Below, one piece after another: positions 8,714 through 18,645 of a stretch of 63,089 bases of DNA. Position 1 is the first letter of the stretch; each line of letters starts with the position of its first letter. The DNA lies in assembly GCA_902774215.1 (NCBI GenBank), contig CACYHU010000008.1, positions 1-63,089 on the forward strand, given 5' to 3'. A program made the position numbers and the translations under genes. The DNA is from an uncultured Chloroflexota bacterium. Its GTDB lineage: Bacteria; Chloroflexota; Anaerolineae; Anaerolineales; Anaerolineaceae. The notes beneath the pieces are model-generated. The model did not search any database, had not been told where the DNA came from, and saw nothing but the letters and a program-made list of their open reading frames with translations.

Positions 8714-9484
8714 TTACATTACCAGATGACCGCAGTCGACCACCAGTTCCGCACCGGTTATGCAGGCAGCTTCATCGCTTGCAAGGAAAAGAATGGCATT
8801 CGCCACATCTTCCGCGCCGGAAACATACGGCGGGAGCGGATTGTATTCCTTCACCCGTGCTGCGACAGCCGGATTTTCTTCCAGAGCCTTTTCCAGCATC
8901 GGGGTTGCGATCGGTCCGGGGTGTACGGAATTCACGCGGACATTCTTCGATGCCAGATAATACGCGGCGTGTTTTGTCAGTGATCTGCCGGCGCCTTTTG
9001 ATGCGCTGTAAGGGGCGGAACCGCCGTCTGCATCACCGGAAACGATACCCGCAAGGGAGTTCACGTTCACGACCACACCTTTGCCGAGTTTCTCAAATTC
9101 CGGCATGACCGTCTGGATGCCGAGAATGATGGAAAGCGCATTCGTCTTGAAAACGCTCAAAACTTCTTCTTCCGTGCAGTGCAGGATATCGGTATTGGTG
9201 ACCTGGGCTGCATTGTTTACCAGAATATCGATTTTTCCGAATTTTTCAACCGCAGCTTTGACGACTTTTTCCCAGTCTTCCCGAAGACTTACATCCTGGT
9301 GCAGTGCCAGAAGCTGATAATCACCTTCCTGTTTCAGCTCATCGATCACAGCCTGGACCTTCGCATCTCTGCGGGCTGTACCGACAACGGCAGCTCCTTC
9401 TCTCGCGAAAAGCTTCATCGCGGCTGCACCCAAACCCTGACCGGCACCGGTCAGCAAAACTACTTTTCCGTCAAATCTTCCCAT
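8714..9484 (-). CDS. Short-chain dehydrogenase/reductase (SDR) family oxidoreductase
   Basis: Classical SDR of 256 residues, NAD(P)-dependent. The cofactor loop is 'TGAGQGLG' near the N-terminus, the structural motif is 'NNAA', and the active-site 'YSASK' follows a Ser-containing strand ('NVNSLAG'). The C-terminal 'PGPIATPM' is typical. The ATG at 9484 is preferred because a GGAGAAG ribosome site lies just upstream; alternatives at 9496 and 9502 overlap the end of the upstream gene. It lies between the radical-SAM and NMO-like genes in a compact leftward operon. The substrate is not predictable. Confidence 0.9.
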   Translation of the reverse strand: MGRFDGKVVLLTGAGQGLGAAAMKLFAREGAAVVGTARRDAKVQAVIDELKQEGDYQLLALHQDVSLREDWEKVVKAAVEKFGKIDILVNNAAQVTNTDILHCTEEEVLSVFKTNALSIILGIQTVMPEFEKLGKGVVVNVNSLAGIVSGDADGGSAPYSASKGAGRSLTKHAAYYLASKNVRVNSVHPGPIATPMLEKALEENPAVAARVKEYNPLPPYVSGAEDVANAILFLASDEAACITGAELVVDCGHLVM

Positions 9485-9498
9485 TTTCTTCTCCATTC

Positions 9499-10449
9499 TC
9501 AATTTGAATATCCGCGGGCGATCTCATTGACGATCTCCCCGCATGAATCAATACTGCGGATCAGGCTCGCCGCGCTGGATACCGTGTTTATCCCGGCATC
9601 CATATCACCTTTGAGCATTCCCGCGAAAAAACTTCCTATAGAGGGCTGCAGGTTGCCCTTTGCGTTCTCTTCAACAGCGGCTTTCGCGACCTTATTCGGC
9701 GTGCAGCGCCATTTCAGATAACCGCCTGCTTCTGTCAGGACAATAAAATCATCCGCTCCTGTGTTCAGGATGTCATCCTTCGTAGTCTGGGCGGCACGGC
9801 ATTCCTTTGAAAGGACAAAACGCGTTCCGACATAACCGCCTTCCGCGCCGACACAGGCGCTTGCCTTTGCCAGTGCTTCATTGACGATACCTCCCGCAGC
9901 CAATACAGTAATATCGACTGCTTCAGAAATCAAAGCTGTTTTGACCATTGTTCCGGTCGCTTCAACCGGCATACCGCCGCCTTCATCACAGCTGGTCGCG
10001 ACAATGATATCCACCCCCGCGGCTTCTGCGGCCTTTGCGGAGGCGACAGTCGGATACATATCCCGGTAGATCACCTTGAATCCGGCATCTTTCCATTCCT
10101 TTATCTGGGCTGCGTCAAGCGTGCCGATAGCAGCCAGGACCGGAACGCCTTCTTCTTTGCAAACCTGAATCGTTGCCTTTGAGAACCCGGCACCATCAAA
10201 GGCAGATGTCATTACATTCATGCCAAAGGGTTTATCGGTAAGTTTCCTGGTCCGGCGGATAACCTTCCGCATCTCTTCAGCCGTTTCCTCCGGTGTGGTT
10301 TTCCCGGTCTCAAAACCCGCGTTGAATCCCAGAATTCCCAGCCCGCCGGCATTGGAGACAGCTGCTGCAAGTTCAGGTGAAGTGATCCATGTCATCGGAG
10401 CCTGGACGACCGGTTTTTCGATACCTAAAATTTCACATACTCTGTTCAT
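9499..10449 (-). CDS. Nitronate monooxygenase / FabK-like flavoprotein
   Basis: FMN-dependent TIM-barrel protein of the 2-nitropropane dioxygenase/enoyl reductase family, 316 residues. Diagnostic segments are the N-terminal 'QAPMTWITSPELAAAVSNAG', the central 'IIVATSCDEGGG' and the phosphate-binding 'LAAGGIVN' with 'VGTRF' after it. The start at 10449 is chosen because a GAGG site lies nine bases upstream. In FabK-type proteins the partner would be enoyl-ACP, but no fatty-acid genes are nearby, so a nitronate- or enoate-handling role alongside the nitroreductase fits better. That is inference. The spacing to its neighbours (14 bases each side) indicates an operon. Confidence 0.88.
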   Translation of the reverse strand: MNRVCEILGIEKPVVQAPMTWITSPELAAAVSNAGGLGILGFNAGFETGKTTPEETAEEMRKVIRRTRKLTDKPFGMNVMTSAFDGAGFSKATIQVCKEEGVPVLAAIGTLDAAQIKEWKDAGFKVIYRDMYPTVASAKAAEAAGVDIIVATSCDEGGGMPVEATGTMVKTALISEAVDITVLAAGGIVNEALAKASACVGAEGGYVGTRFVLSKECRAAQTTKDDILNTGADDFIVLTEAGGYLKWRCTPNKVAKAAVEENAKGNLQPSIGSFFAGMLKGDMDAGINTVSSAASLIRSIDSCGEIVNEIARGYSN

Positions 10450-10463
10450 TATCATTGTCCTCT

Positions 10464-10991
10464 TCAATTCAGTTCAAATACGAAATCTTCGATGGGCTTG
10501 CGCTTGTAATGCCATGCGTTTGCTTTCGCTTTTTCATTTGGATATCCAAGACCTAGCATCATGACCGGGATCATATATTCAGGCAGTCCGAAAACTTCAG
10601 AAACCGTTTGGGAATCGAAACCCCGGATCCAGATCGTGTGGATGCCGAGTTCTTCCGCCTCATACATCATGGTCGTTGCTGCAATGGAGGCGTCCTGTTC
10701 GCCGGAGTTGTAATTCCGGTAATAACGGTCGCCCGGGTTTGTCCACACTTCACGAGCGTCATAACAGACCAGGATCATCAGCGGTACGTTGTAGTGAAAA
10801 TGAGTGACCGTCTTCAGCTTCGCGCGCGCTGTTTCGCTGCGGATCAGGAAGAATTTCTGCGGCTGATAATTACATGCCGTGGGGACGATCCTGCCGGCCT
10901 CAAGAATACGGTCCAGCTTTTCCTGTTCGATGGGACGGCTGTCGAAATACCGTTCCGAATATCTTTGTTTTGCAAGTTCCAAAAAATCCAT
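10464..10991 (-). CDS. Nitroreductase family protein
   Basis: FMN-dependent reductase of 175 residues, the short type common in Clostridia. The N-terminal 'RYSERYFDSRPIEQEKLDRIL' and the following 'AGRIVPTACNYQPQKFFLI' are the flavin-binding signature. 'ELGIHTIWIRGF' and 'MLGLGYPNEKAKA' near the C-terminus complete the fold. It is the first gene of the leftward operon and is divergent from the tetR at 11127, with a perfect palindrome between them. It probably reduces a xenobiotic or an enone/nitro substrate under TetR control. Confidence 0.9.
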   Translation of the reverse strand: MDFLELAKQRYSERYFDSRPIEQEKLDRILEAGRIVPTACNYQPQKFFLIRSETARAKLKTVTHFHYNVPLMILVCYDAREVWTNPGDRYYRNYNSGEQDASIAATTMMYEAEELGIHTIWIRGFDSQTVSEVFGLPEYMIPVMMLGLGYPNEKAKANAWHYKRKPIEDFVFELN

Positions 10992-11074
10992 TTTTCAAAC
11001 CTTTCCGACGCTGAATGCCTTACGATTCTCTTTTACAGAAAATGGGCAGATTTTTCCATATACAAAAAATGAAT

Positions 11075-11095
11075 TATGTAATAAAATATTACATA
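11075..11095. promoter_or_regulatory. Palindromic operator in the divergent nitroreductase-tetR promoter region
   Basis: Perfect 8-bp inverted repeat TATGTAAT (11075-11082) / ATTACATA (11088-11095) around a 5-bp AT spacer, in the 135-bp gap between the two divergent starts. Size and symmetry fit a TetR-family operator, so autoregulation and control of the operon are inferred. Confidence 0.65.
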
Positions 11096-11126
11096 TATCA
11101 AATATTGTAAGAATTTGAGGCAGGAA

Positions 11127-11663
11127 ATGGCTGAAAGAACAAAATTATGGATCGCTGACGTAATGAAAAAACTGATGGTCAGCAAACCGATCGAAAAGAT
11201 CCGGGTCACAGAGATATGCAAAGCGGCGGAGATCGAGCGTCCGACTTTTTATTACCACTTCAAGGATAAATATGACCTGGTGGCGTGGATCTTTTTCCAG
11301 TCCGCTTTTGAAACAGATGTGATCTCGGTCGAGTCCGCAACCAAAAGCATGAACCGGGCACGGAAAGACTTCATCTTCTATGAGCGGGCCTATGAGGATA
11401 AAAGCCAGACGCCGATGTGGCAGTACATTCTGGAATACTTTGTGGAACGGTATACACGGGCCGCGATGGAGATCCTCGGCAGTGACACATTGGACACACA
11501 GCTCCGTTACAGCATCCGTCTTTATTGTTACGGCGCTGTCGGTATGACCCGTGAGTGGATCCTGAAAGATAAGATCACCCCGGCGGAAACCGTGATCAGA
11601 ATGATGTTCAATTCCATGCCGGAATCCCTTCGGCAGATCTATTTTCAAAAACCTTTCGCATAA
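11127..11663 (+). CDS. TetR-family regulator of the adjacent nitroreductase operon
   Basis: TetR-like regulator of 178 residues. The helix-turn-helix runs from 'MKKLMVSKPIEKIRVTEICK' to 'AAEIERPTFYYHFKDKYDL', an almost canonical recognition segment. A C-terminal DUF-type helical domain ('TetR_C' of short Clostridial regulators) follows. The ATG at 11127 is preferred over the TTG at 11115 because an AGG-containing site lies between them. Its divergent arrangement with the nitroreductase operon and the palindrome at 11075 support local regulation. Confidence 0.87.
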   Translation: MAERTKLWIADVMKKLMVSKPIEKIRVTEICKAAEIERPTFYYHFKDKYDLVAWIFFQSAFETDVISVESATKSMNRARKDFIFYERAYEDKSQTPMWQYILEYFVERYTRAAMEILGSDTLDTQLRYSIRLYCYGAVGMTREWILKDKITPAETVIRMMFNSMPESLRQIYFQKPFA

Positions 11664-12080
11664 GACTCATTGTCTGATCTGGTCATTATTAAACATCCGA
11701 ATGATAATTCCGAAAATCGGGTAATCTCCGGCATGGCATATCTCCAATATAAATTTGATTATTATATTAATATTGACGAACGTCAAGTACAACATTTTGC
11801 AGGGATAATTATTATCCTAAACATGTCAGTAAAAACTGCGGAAAAAAGACCGCTTCATTTTACAAGTCCGATTAATAAGACTTAATGTCGAAAATTGACA
11901 ATATCTTATTAGATATTTCAGTAAAATATCTTTTTTTTTCGATACAATATCAGTGAAGATTAACTATTTATTAAATAAAGCAGCGCGGTTTCTTTCGAAT
12001 CGGCGGATTACCCGTTTCCGGATGAAGTGAACCATACTGCTGCATTGTTCACATTGGAATTATTACCTGAGGAGGAAATC
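11664..12080. other. AT-rich intergenic region with terminator-like hairpin
   Basis: No convincing gene; the 71-codon open frame at 11670 lacks a ribosome site and family resemblance. An 8-bp AT-rich hairpin (AGATATTT at 11911-11918, complement at 11924-11931) runs into a T9 tract ending at 11939 and probably terminates the tetR transcript. A 6-bp palindrome TTGACG-aa-CGTCAA lies at 11773-11786. The addB promoter should be here, but no clean -35/-10 pair stands out. Confidence 0.5.
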
Positions 12081-15000
12081 TTGACAGTAAAACTTATTCT
12101 TTCTCAACCGGCCGGAGGAAAAACCTCCTTTTGTATTGAAGAAATCCGCAAAATCCGGATAAAAAATCCCTTGGCTCCGGTCAGGGTCATTGTTCCGGAC
12201 AAAATGCAGATGGCATACTGGAAACAGATGCTTTCACGAAAATCCCGAACATCAGGACACGGCGGGGGATTTATCGGAACAGAAATCAGTTCCTTTTCTA
12301 AACTCTCCATGGAGATCCTGAACAAATCCATCCGGACGCCTCAGCTTATTCCGGCCGGCCTGGATACGCTGTGTATACGCGAGGCGATAGAAAAGGCTTC
12401 AAAGAAAAAACCGCTGCAGTATTTCGATCCGATCCGCAAAAAACCGGGGCTGGTTTCCGTCTTTGAACAGACGATCCGCACGCTTCTTCACGGCTGCGTC
12501 ACCCCGGAAATGCTGGAGGAAACTGCCGGTGATGAGCCGAAAGCAGCAGATACAGCCCGTGTTTACCGCGAGTATCTTGACATCCTGAAAGAAAACAACT
12601 GGGTAGGCTCCTCCGGTCTGCTGTCAGCAGCTGCGGATCATCTGAAGCAGGACCCGTCAGCATTTTCCGGATGTCCGCTTCTTGTCGCAGACGGTTTCGA
12701 TGAACTTGACAAAGACTGCAGGAAGCTCCTCCAAAGCTTATCGCCATACTGCGATGAGATCCTGATCACCCTTCCCGCAAACCCGGTTTCAGCCAATCCC
12801 ACGGATCAGCGGATCATGAAAAACGCGGATATCATCTGTTCGGAACTTCACGCCGAATGTATTCATCTGAAATCCTTTAAACAGAATTCTGAAATTCTCC
12901 GGCTGGCGGACCGGGTCATCTATCCTGCCGTCAGTTCAGAAAATAATGAAATTCAGAAAGTGTCTGCCGCACGAAATGCTTTCCTGATGATCGAAGCCTC
13001 ATCACGGACAACGGAAGTACGGGAAGCACTCCGGGAACTCAAAAGACAGATCAAAGAAAGTGAAAAACAACCTGACAGCCGTATCCGCCCGAGCGAATGC
13101 GCAGTATTCGTTCCTGACATGAAAGCATATGCTCCCATAATCCGTCAGTTCGGACGTGAAATGGGAATTCCGCTGCGTTTTTCCCGGAAACAGGCGCTTT
13201 CAGAATCGCCGGCGGCCTCCGCGTTGAAACGTCTGATGCATCTTTATCCAGAGTTTGAAACGATGAAAATTCTGTCCGTGCTTCGCCTTCCGTTCCTTTC
13301 CGGATGTCCGGATCCGAAAGATGAATCAGGCGGAGATTACGGCGGAGATCTGTTTGTGATCGATCAGATCGGCAGAAAAATGAACATCATCAGCGGCCTT
13401 GAAGAATGGGAATCAGCTTTCTCGGATGCAATCAGCACTTCCGATGAGAGTCGAAAAACGAAAAAACATGATGATGAAGAATCGGATGAAGGAAAGGTCT
13501 ATGAATATCCCGAACCCGAAAAATTGAAACGTATCCGGGAGAGCTTTCTGAAATTTGCAGGAATGGTGACTCCTCCGGAAGGAAGAAGATCGCGCACCGA
13601 ATGGATAAAATGGCTTGAAAACCTGCTGGATGCGATCCGGTTCTATGAACAAATCGAAGATAAAAAGGGAAGGTCTTTCGAGGAGGATTTCAAAGCCCTG
13701 CTCAAAAGAATCGCTTTCTGTGAGGACAGGCTGAATCAGCCCTCAGCCGCCTATGAAGAATTCCTGTATGAACTGGAAACGGAAATGGATGCGGCAGTCC
13801 AGACGGAGCAGGAATTCGCTGCCGACCGCATCTTTGTCGGAGATATCAGTCAGACAAGCGGATGCCGCTGGAAGATCATTATACTTACCGGATTCGCCGA
13901 AGGGATTTTTCCATGCGCCGGGCATGAGGATCTGATCCTCACTGCCGGGCTGCGGGAAAAGCTTGGGATACCCGCAGATATGGATCAGCATCTGCTGTTT
14001 CATCAGGCAATCACCCGTTCAGACAGCTGCCTTATAATTACACGGCCGCAGAAAACAGATAAAGGCGAGGAATGGCCGCCTTCGATCTATTGGCTGACCA
14101 TCCGTGAAAACCTGAGCGAAAAGGCGAACCTGCTTACGGTAACGGAAAATATGGCGGTAACTGCTGCTTCAGCGAACGAATTCGCCTTCCGCCTTGCCCG
14201 CAGCGGCCGGAAAGAGATACCGGAAGAGGCTCCTCTTTCGTCGCCGGAAAAAATGCAGGAGATGCTGGACAATGCATGGGATGAGATGGAACTGCTGCAT
14301 TCGCAGTCAAAAGGGAAATACAGTCCTGAGATCGATCCCGCACTTAAAGACGTCATCTCGGATCCGGTAAGGGATGCATCGCCGTACAGCTGTTCCGCAA
14401 TTGAAACATGGCTGACCTGTCCGTTCAAATACTTCCTTATGAAAAAGATGAAACTGGAACAGCCGCAGGAGCCCGGAACAGGAATGGATGCAGCCCAGAT
14501 CGGTTCACTGAACCATAAGGTAATGGAACTTACCTTCCCGGCGGGTACGGTCTACAATTCCAAAGACGAGGCGCTGGCCAGGGCGGAGAAAAACATCGAC
14601 AGGGTATTTGAGACAGCACCGAAGGAATTCGGCTTTATCGAATCAGAACTCTGGGAATATGAGAAAGAAAAATACAGGGAGAAACTGCTGGATTCCATCG
14701 GGAAAATGTTTGACGCGCAGAAGACGAAAATGCCTGTGAACGAAAGATGGAAAAGTGTCGGCGCGGAACTGGAATTCGGATATCCGGGAAAAGGGAACGG
14801 CAGCACGGATCCGCTGACCGTTGAAACAAGTGCCGGGCCTGTTCAGATCCGCGGGATCATTGACCGGGTCGATCAGCGTGAAGACGGTCTCCTGAGAGTG
14901 GTCGATTACAAGACAGGCGCATCCGGTTTCAGCAAAGAGGAGATCGCTGCCGGGGCCCATATCCAGGCAGGCGTTTATGCCGCCGCTGTCGTCCATGCCC

Positions 15001-15242
15001 TCCGTATGGGACCTAAATGCGAAGGAATGTACTGGAGCATCAACAATAAATCCGTCAGGGAATACATGGTATACGACGCGCAGAAGGATGAGAAGTTCCC
15101 GAATATCGAATTTCTCAACAGGTTCAGCGAAGGGATCCGTGACGCGGCATTTCCGGCGAATCCCGCGGGAGGATCCTGTCCGGATTACTGTCCTGCCGCC
15201 GGGTGGTGCAAAAAATATGTCAGGAGAGAATTTTATGGGTAA
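12081..15242 (+). CDS. addB: ATP-dependent helicase/nuclease subunit B
   Basis: AddB pairs with AddA to resect double-strand breaks up to Chi-like sites for RecA loading. The protein (1053 residues) has an N-terminal Walker A-like loop ('PAGGKTSF') and inactivated helicase domains. A C-terminal RecB-type nuclease carries 'VVDYKTG' and is framed by the four cysteines of the iron-sulfur staple: one in 'TWLTCPF' and three in 'SCPDYCPAAGWCKK'. The TTG at 12081 is preferred to an upstream frame opening because GAGGAGG ends five bases before it. The gene overlaps addA by eight bases. Confidence 0.92.
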   Translation: MTVKLILSQPAGGKTSFCIEEIRKIRIKNPLAPVRVIVPDKMQMAYWKQMLSRKSRTSGHGGGFIGTEISSFSKLSMEILNKSIRTPQLIPAGLDTLCIREAIEKASKKKPLQYFDPIRKKPGLVSVFEQTIRTLLHGCVTPEMLEETAGDEPKAADTARVYREYLDILKENNWVGSSGLLSAAADHLKQDPSAFSGCPLLVADGFDELDKDCRKLLQSLSPYCDEILITLPANPVSANPTDQRIMKNADIICSELHAECIHLKSFKQNSEILRLADRVIYPAVSSENNEIQKVSAARNAFLMIEASSRTTEVREALRELKRQIKESEKQPDSRIRPSECAVFVPDMKAYAPIIRQFGREMGIPLRFSRKQALSESPAASALKRLMHLYPEFETMKILSVLRLPFLSGCPDPKDESGGDYGGDLFVIDQIGRKMNIISGLEEWESAFSDAISTSDESRKTKKHDDEESDEGKVYEYPEPEKLKRIRESFLKFAGMVTPPEGRRSRTEWIKWLENLLDAIRFYEQIEDKKGRSFEEDFKALLKRIAFCEDRLNQPSAAYEEFLYELETEMDAAVQTEQEFAADRIFVGDISQTSGCRWKIIILTGFAEGIFPCAGHEDLILTAGLREKLGIPADMDQHLLFHQAITRSDSCLIITRPQKTDKGEEWPPSIYWLTIRENLSEKANLLTVTENMAVTAASANEFAFRLARSGRKEIPEEAPLSSPEKMQEMLDNAWDEMELLHSQSKGKYSPEIDPALKDVISDPVRDASPYSCSAIETWLTCPFKYFLMKKMKLEQPQEPGTGMDAAQIGSLNHKVMELTFPAGTVYNSKDEALARAEKNIDRVFETAPKEFGFIESELWEYEKEKYREKLLDSIGKMFDAQKTKMPVNERWKSVGAELEFGYPGKGNGSTDPLTVETSAGPVQIRGIIDRVDQREDGLLRVVDYKTGASGFSKEEIAAGAHIQAGVYAAAVVHALRMGPKCEGMYWSINNKSVREYMVYDAQKDEKFPNIEFLNRFSEGIRDAAFPANPAGGSCPDYCPAAGWCKKYVRREFYG

Positions 15243-18200
15243 ACAAAAGAATATTATTCTGAAAGGGCTATCCCCGAGCCAGCGGGAAGCGGCTGAAAGC
15301 ACAGCCGTTGACGTTCTCGTACGAGCCGGAGCCGGAAGCGGAAAAACAAAAACGCTGGTTGCCCGCTATCTCCTGCTTCTGGATGAAAACCGTGAATGGA
15401 AGCCCGCTGATATCACAGCCGTTACCTTCACACGGAAAGCCGCGCGTGAAATGCAGAGCCGCATCCGGACGGAGATGATGAAGCTTGCACGGCTGTCGGA
15501 TTCAGATCCGGACGAAAAGAAGTTCTGGCTTGAACGCCTGAATGAGATGGACAGTGCCAACATCGGAACGATCCACAGCCTCTGCGCACGTATCCTCCGC
15601 GCGCATCCGGCGGAAGCAGGACTTGACCCGGCTTTTTCCGTTCTGGAAGACAATAATTCCGCCATGTTGACAGCACAGATCGTGGAGGAAACCATCTCCC
15701 GCATCTCAGCCGACCGGGAATATGAAACACTGCTGTCCTTCTATGACGGGAAGAGGCTGACAAGGATCCTTTCCGAAATGCTGAAAAACCGCGGAAAAAC
15801 CGATGAACTGATGGCGGTTCCCGGTGAAAAGACCGTTTATTATCTGAGAAAGAAGGTTAACGAATTCCTTTCAGACCCGAAGTATTCCGAAATCATTGCG
15901 GAATACCGCGAAGATACGCAGAGCCCTGATTTTGACAGGAGAGCCGGGAATCTCGCTGACAATATCCGGCGTCTGGTCAATACTTATGATGAAGGGATGG
16001 AAATTCTCAAAACATGCAGCCATCCGGCGGATGCTGCCGCACATTTTTACAGTCCTTTCATCGGATGGGATTTCAGACAGGGCAATAAACAGATGAAAGC
16101 CGGCGCGATGAAGTTCCGTGATCAGCTGACGACTGATTTCCCGTTTCTGAAAGCTGATGATAAGGGCCGGGATATCCAATGGTATAAGGATTTCTGGGAA
16201 GATTATGATAAGGCCGAAAATTGTCTGAGGAAGCTCTGGCCTTCGATCCGCAATGAATACTTGAAGATGCTGGATTCTTCACAGGCTATAGATTTTGAAG
16301 CCATGGAAACAATGACCCTGGATCTTCTCCGGAAGCGGCCGGAGATCAGAGAAGCATGGACCTCTCAGATCAGGGCACTTCTGGTGGATGAGTTTCAGGA
16401 CACAAATGACGCGCAGGCTGAATTGTTCACGCTGCTGAATCCGTCACATAACAGGCTTTTCGCGGTAGGAGATAAGAAACAGAGCATTTACGGGTTCCGC
16501 GGAACCAATGTTGCTCTGTTCGACCGCCGCGGTGCTGAAATTCTGGAATATGAAGGGAAGGATGTCCTTCTGGATACGACATACCGGACAGAACCGGAAC
16601 TGCTTGCGCCCATGGGCGGACTGCTTGAAAAGGTTATGGCGGACGCTGATCTTGCCGGCAAGGAATACTTCGCGGCTTATGAAGCCATGAGCACGCCGGA
16701 AATGCCGTATAATAAGCCGGATCCGCTCCTAAAGGTGCAGCCAAGTGTTGAAGTTCTTATCTCCGATATTCAGCAAAAGGCGGATGATCCAAAAGGCGAA
16801 TGTGCCGGACGGATGCTCGCTCAGCGTCTGACGGAACTGATGGATGCAGGACTGATCCATACCTGGAACGATGCAGCAATACTCTGCCGCAATTCCAATG
16901 ATTTCAAACAGTTTGAGGATGCTCTTGAGGCGTGGCAAATCCCGTATGTGACAGTGGCCGGGAAGGGTTATTACGACCGTCCCGAGATCAGGGATATCCT
17001 GAACACCCTTCATGCAGCTGAAAACCCTCACGACAATGTGGCGCTGACCGGTTTTCTTCTGAGTCCGTCCATCGGTTTTTCCCTTGAGATGGCTGCTCTG
17101 GTATACAAATACGCAAACAGGGGCGGGATAAAGATGTCTTTCTATCAGGCGCTGACAGATGAAGGTTTCAGTTACGGAACTGAAGACAAACAGAAAAAAC
17201 TGGAAAGAGCCCGTTCTATTCTGGGCAGCCTGATCCGTCTGACCGGGCAGGTTCCTTTGGATGAAGTTCTCGAAGAAGCCTGCCGTCTGACAGGGATTCG
17301 CACCATGCTCGCGTTTGATTCCGGTGACCGTGCGTGGCTGAATATTGACAAGCTCCTGCTGACAGCCCGCGAATCCGGGCTTACCTCGGTATCCGAATTT
17401 CTGGAATACCTTGAAAACATTAAGGAAACCGGCGCCAGAGAAGGTGAAGCTCCTTCCGATAACAACGGCGCGATCCGTATCATGACGATCCATCAGGCAA
17501 AGGGGCTGGAATTCAGGGTAACTGTCATCGCAGAGAATGAATCCCGCCCTCATTATCCTCAGTTTTCTGCAAATTCAGACGGAGCTCCGGTATTTTACAG
17601 CTCTCCCGCAGTCCCGCAGTATCTGGACGCGCAGAAACTGGATAATGACAGGGACAAAGCTGAATGGCTGCGCCTGTTTTACGTTGCTGCGACCCGCGCG
17701 GAATACCGGATCATTTTCGTCGGGAATAAACCTGCCGCGGGCGGAACGAAAGATTCATGGCTGAGACGTCTGACAGCGGAATTGCCTGATGAAATGCTGC
17801 AGCCGGGTGAAAATATCGGTCCCGCATGGGGACTCGGCGGAGAAACGGTCATGATCCGCTGCAGTTCAGAACTTCCTGCCGCTCCGGCTTTCTCTCCGGA
17901 TCAGGCTGTTTCCGAAATAACGGTCAGAAACGACTGTTCATTGATGGATCCGCTGCCGGAAAGAACTGAAAAGCCGAGAAGGCCGGGAAATCCTTTCGCT
18001 CTTGCTGTCGGGAATCTGGTTCACAATGGTATGGAATTATGGCGTTTCCCGGAGGAGAACAGGTCAGATCCCGTACTGAAGGACGCGTTCCGGAAAATTC
18101 TGATGCTGTCTGATAATCTGGATACAGGTGAACAGCAGGCAGCGATCGAAAAAGCGGAAATGCTGCTTTTACGCTTCAGAAAAAGCGAAGCATTTACGTT

Positions 18201-18621
18201 AATTGAATCCGCAGAGGAACGCCGGCATGAGGTCCCGTTCTCATTTACGAAGTGGAACTTCACGGTTAACGGGGTAATTGATCTTCTGATGAAAGACAGG
18301 GAAGGTTATAAGATCATCGATTTTAAGACGGATGATCTCAAAGATGTCAATGCCTTTGACAATGCTGTTAAAGATCACAGCAGGCAGCTTGAAAACTACC
18401 GCGCGGCTCTGAAAACCACTCTGGGTGAAGATCCCCGCTGTGAGATCTGTTTCCTCGATTATTGCGGTAAGGTTATTCTTCAGCCGGTCGGAAAAGACCT
18501 GGCAGGACTGCAAGATGAAGAAGAGGAACCGGCTGAATGGCCGCCGGAGGAACCGGAAGAGGATAATTACATGTTCGAAGAAAAACAGACATTTTCGGAA
18601 AAATTTTTACAGGAAATCTGA
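15235..18621 (+). CDS. addA: ATP-dependent helicase/nuclease subunit A
   Basis: AddA is the UvrD-like motor and second nuclease of the AddAB complex, 1128 residues. Helicase motif I is 'RAGAGSGKTKTL', motif II is 'LLVDEFQDTN', 'DTTYRTEPEL' represents motif IV, and late motifs include 'IMTIHQAKGLEF' and 'LFYVAATRAEYR'. The C-terminal nuclease motif is 'IIDFKTDDL'. The ATG at 15235 has an AGGAG site 10 bases upstream and lies inside the addB tail; a frame extending back to 14977 is only an overlap artefact. It is co-transcribed with addB. Confidence 0.93.
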   Translation: MGKQKNIILKGLSPSQREAAESTAVDVLVRAGAGSGKTKTLVARYLLLLDENREWKPADITAVTFTRKAAREMQSRIRTEMMKLARLSDSDPDEKKFWLERLNEMDSANIGTIHSLCARILRAHPAEAGLDPAFSVLEDNNSAMLTAQIVEETISRISADREYETLLSFYDGKRLTRILSEMLKNRGKTDELMAVPGEKTVYYLRKKVNEFLSDPKYSEIIAEYREDTQSPDFDRRAGNLADNIRRLVNTYDEGMEILKTCSHPADAAAHFYSPFIGWDFRQGNKQMKAGAMKFRDQLTTDFPFLKADDKGRDIQWYKDFWEDYDKAENCLRKLWPSIRNEYLKMLDSSQAIDFEAMETMTLDLLRKRPEIREAWTSQIRALLVDEFQDTNDAQAELFTLLNPSHNRLFAVGDKKQSIYGFRGTNVALFDRRGAEILEYEGKDVLLDTTYRTEPELLAPMGGLLEKVMADADLAGKEYFAAYEAMSTPEMPYNKPDPLLKVQPSVEVLISDIQQKADDPKGECAGRMLAQRLTELMDAGLIHTWNDAAILCRNSNDFKQFEDALEAWQIPYVTVAGKGYYDRPEIRDILNTLHAAENPHDNVALTGFLLSPSIGFSLEMAALVYKYANRGGIKMSFYQALTDEGFSYGTEDKQKKLERARSILGSLIRLTGQVPLDEVLEEACRLTGIRTMLAFDSGDRAWLNIDKLLLTARESGLTSVSEFLEYLENIKETGAREGEAPSDNNGAIRIMTIHQAKGLEFRVTVIAENESRPHYPQFSANSDGAPVFYSSPAVPQYLDAQKLDNDRDKAEWLRLFYVAATRAEYRIIFVGNKPAAGGTKDSWLRRLTAELPDEMLQPGENIGPAWGLGGETVMIRCSSELPAAPAFSPDQAVSEITVRNDCSLMDPLPERTEKPRRPGNPFALAVGNLVHNGMELWRFPEENRSDPVLKDAFRKILMLSDNLDTGEQQAAIEKAEMLLLRFRKSEAFTLIESAEERRHEVPFSFTKWNFTVNGVIDLLMKDREGYKIIDFKTDDLKDVNAFDNAVKDHSRQLENYRAALKTTLGEDPRCEICFLDYCGKVILQPVGKDLAGLQDEEEEPAEWPPEEPEEDNYMFEEKQTFSEKFLQEI

Positions 18622-18645
18622 TTCCAGACATAAATGGTGGGATAC

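Noticed and set aside
11670..11885. 71-codon frame after tetR
   Set aside because: No start site, AT-rich intergenic composition and no recognisable motif.
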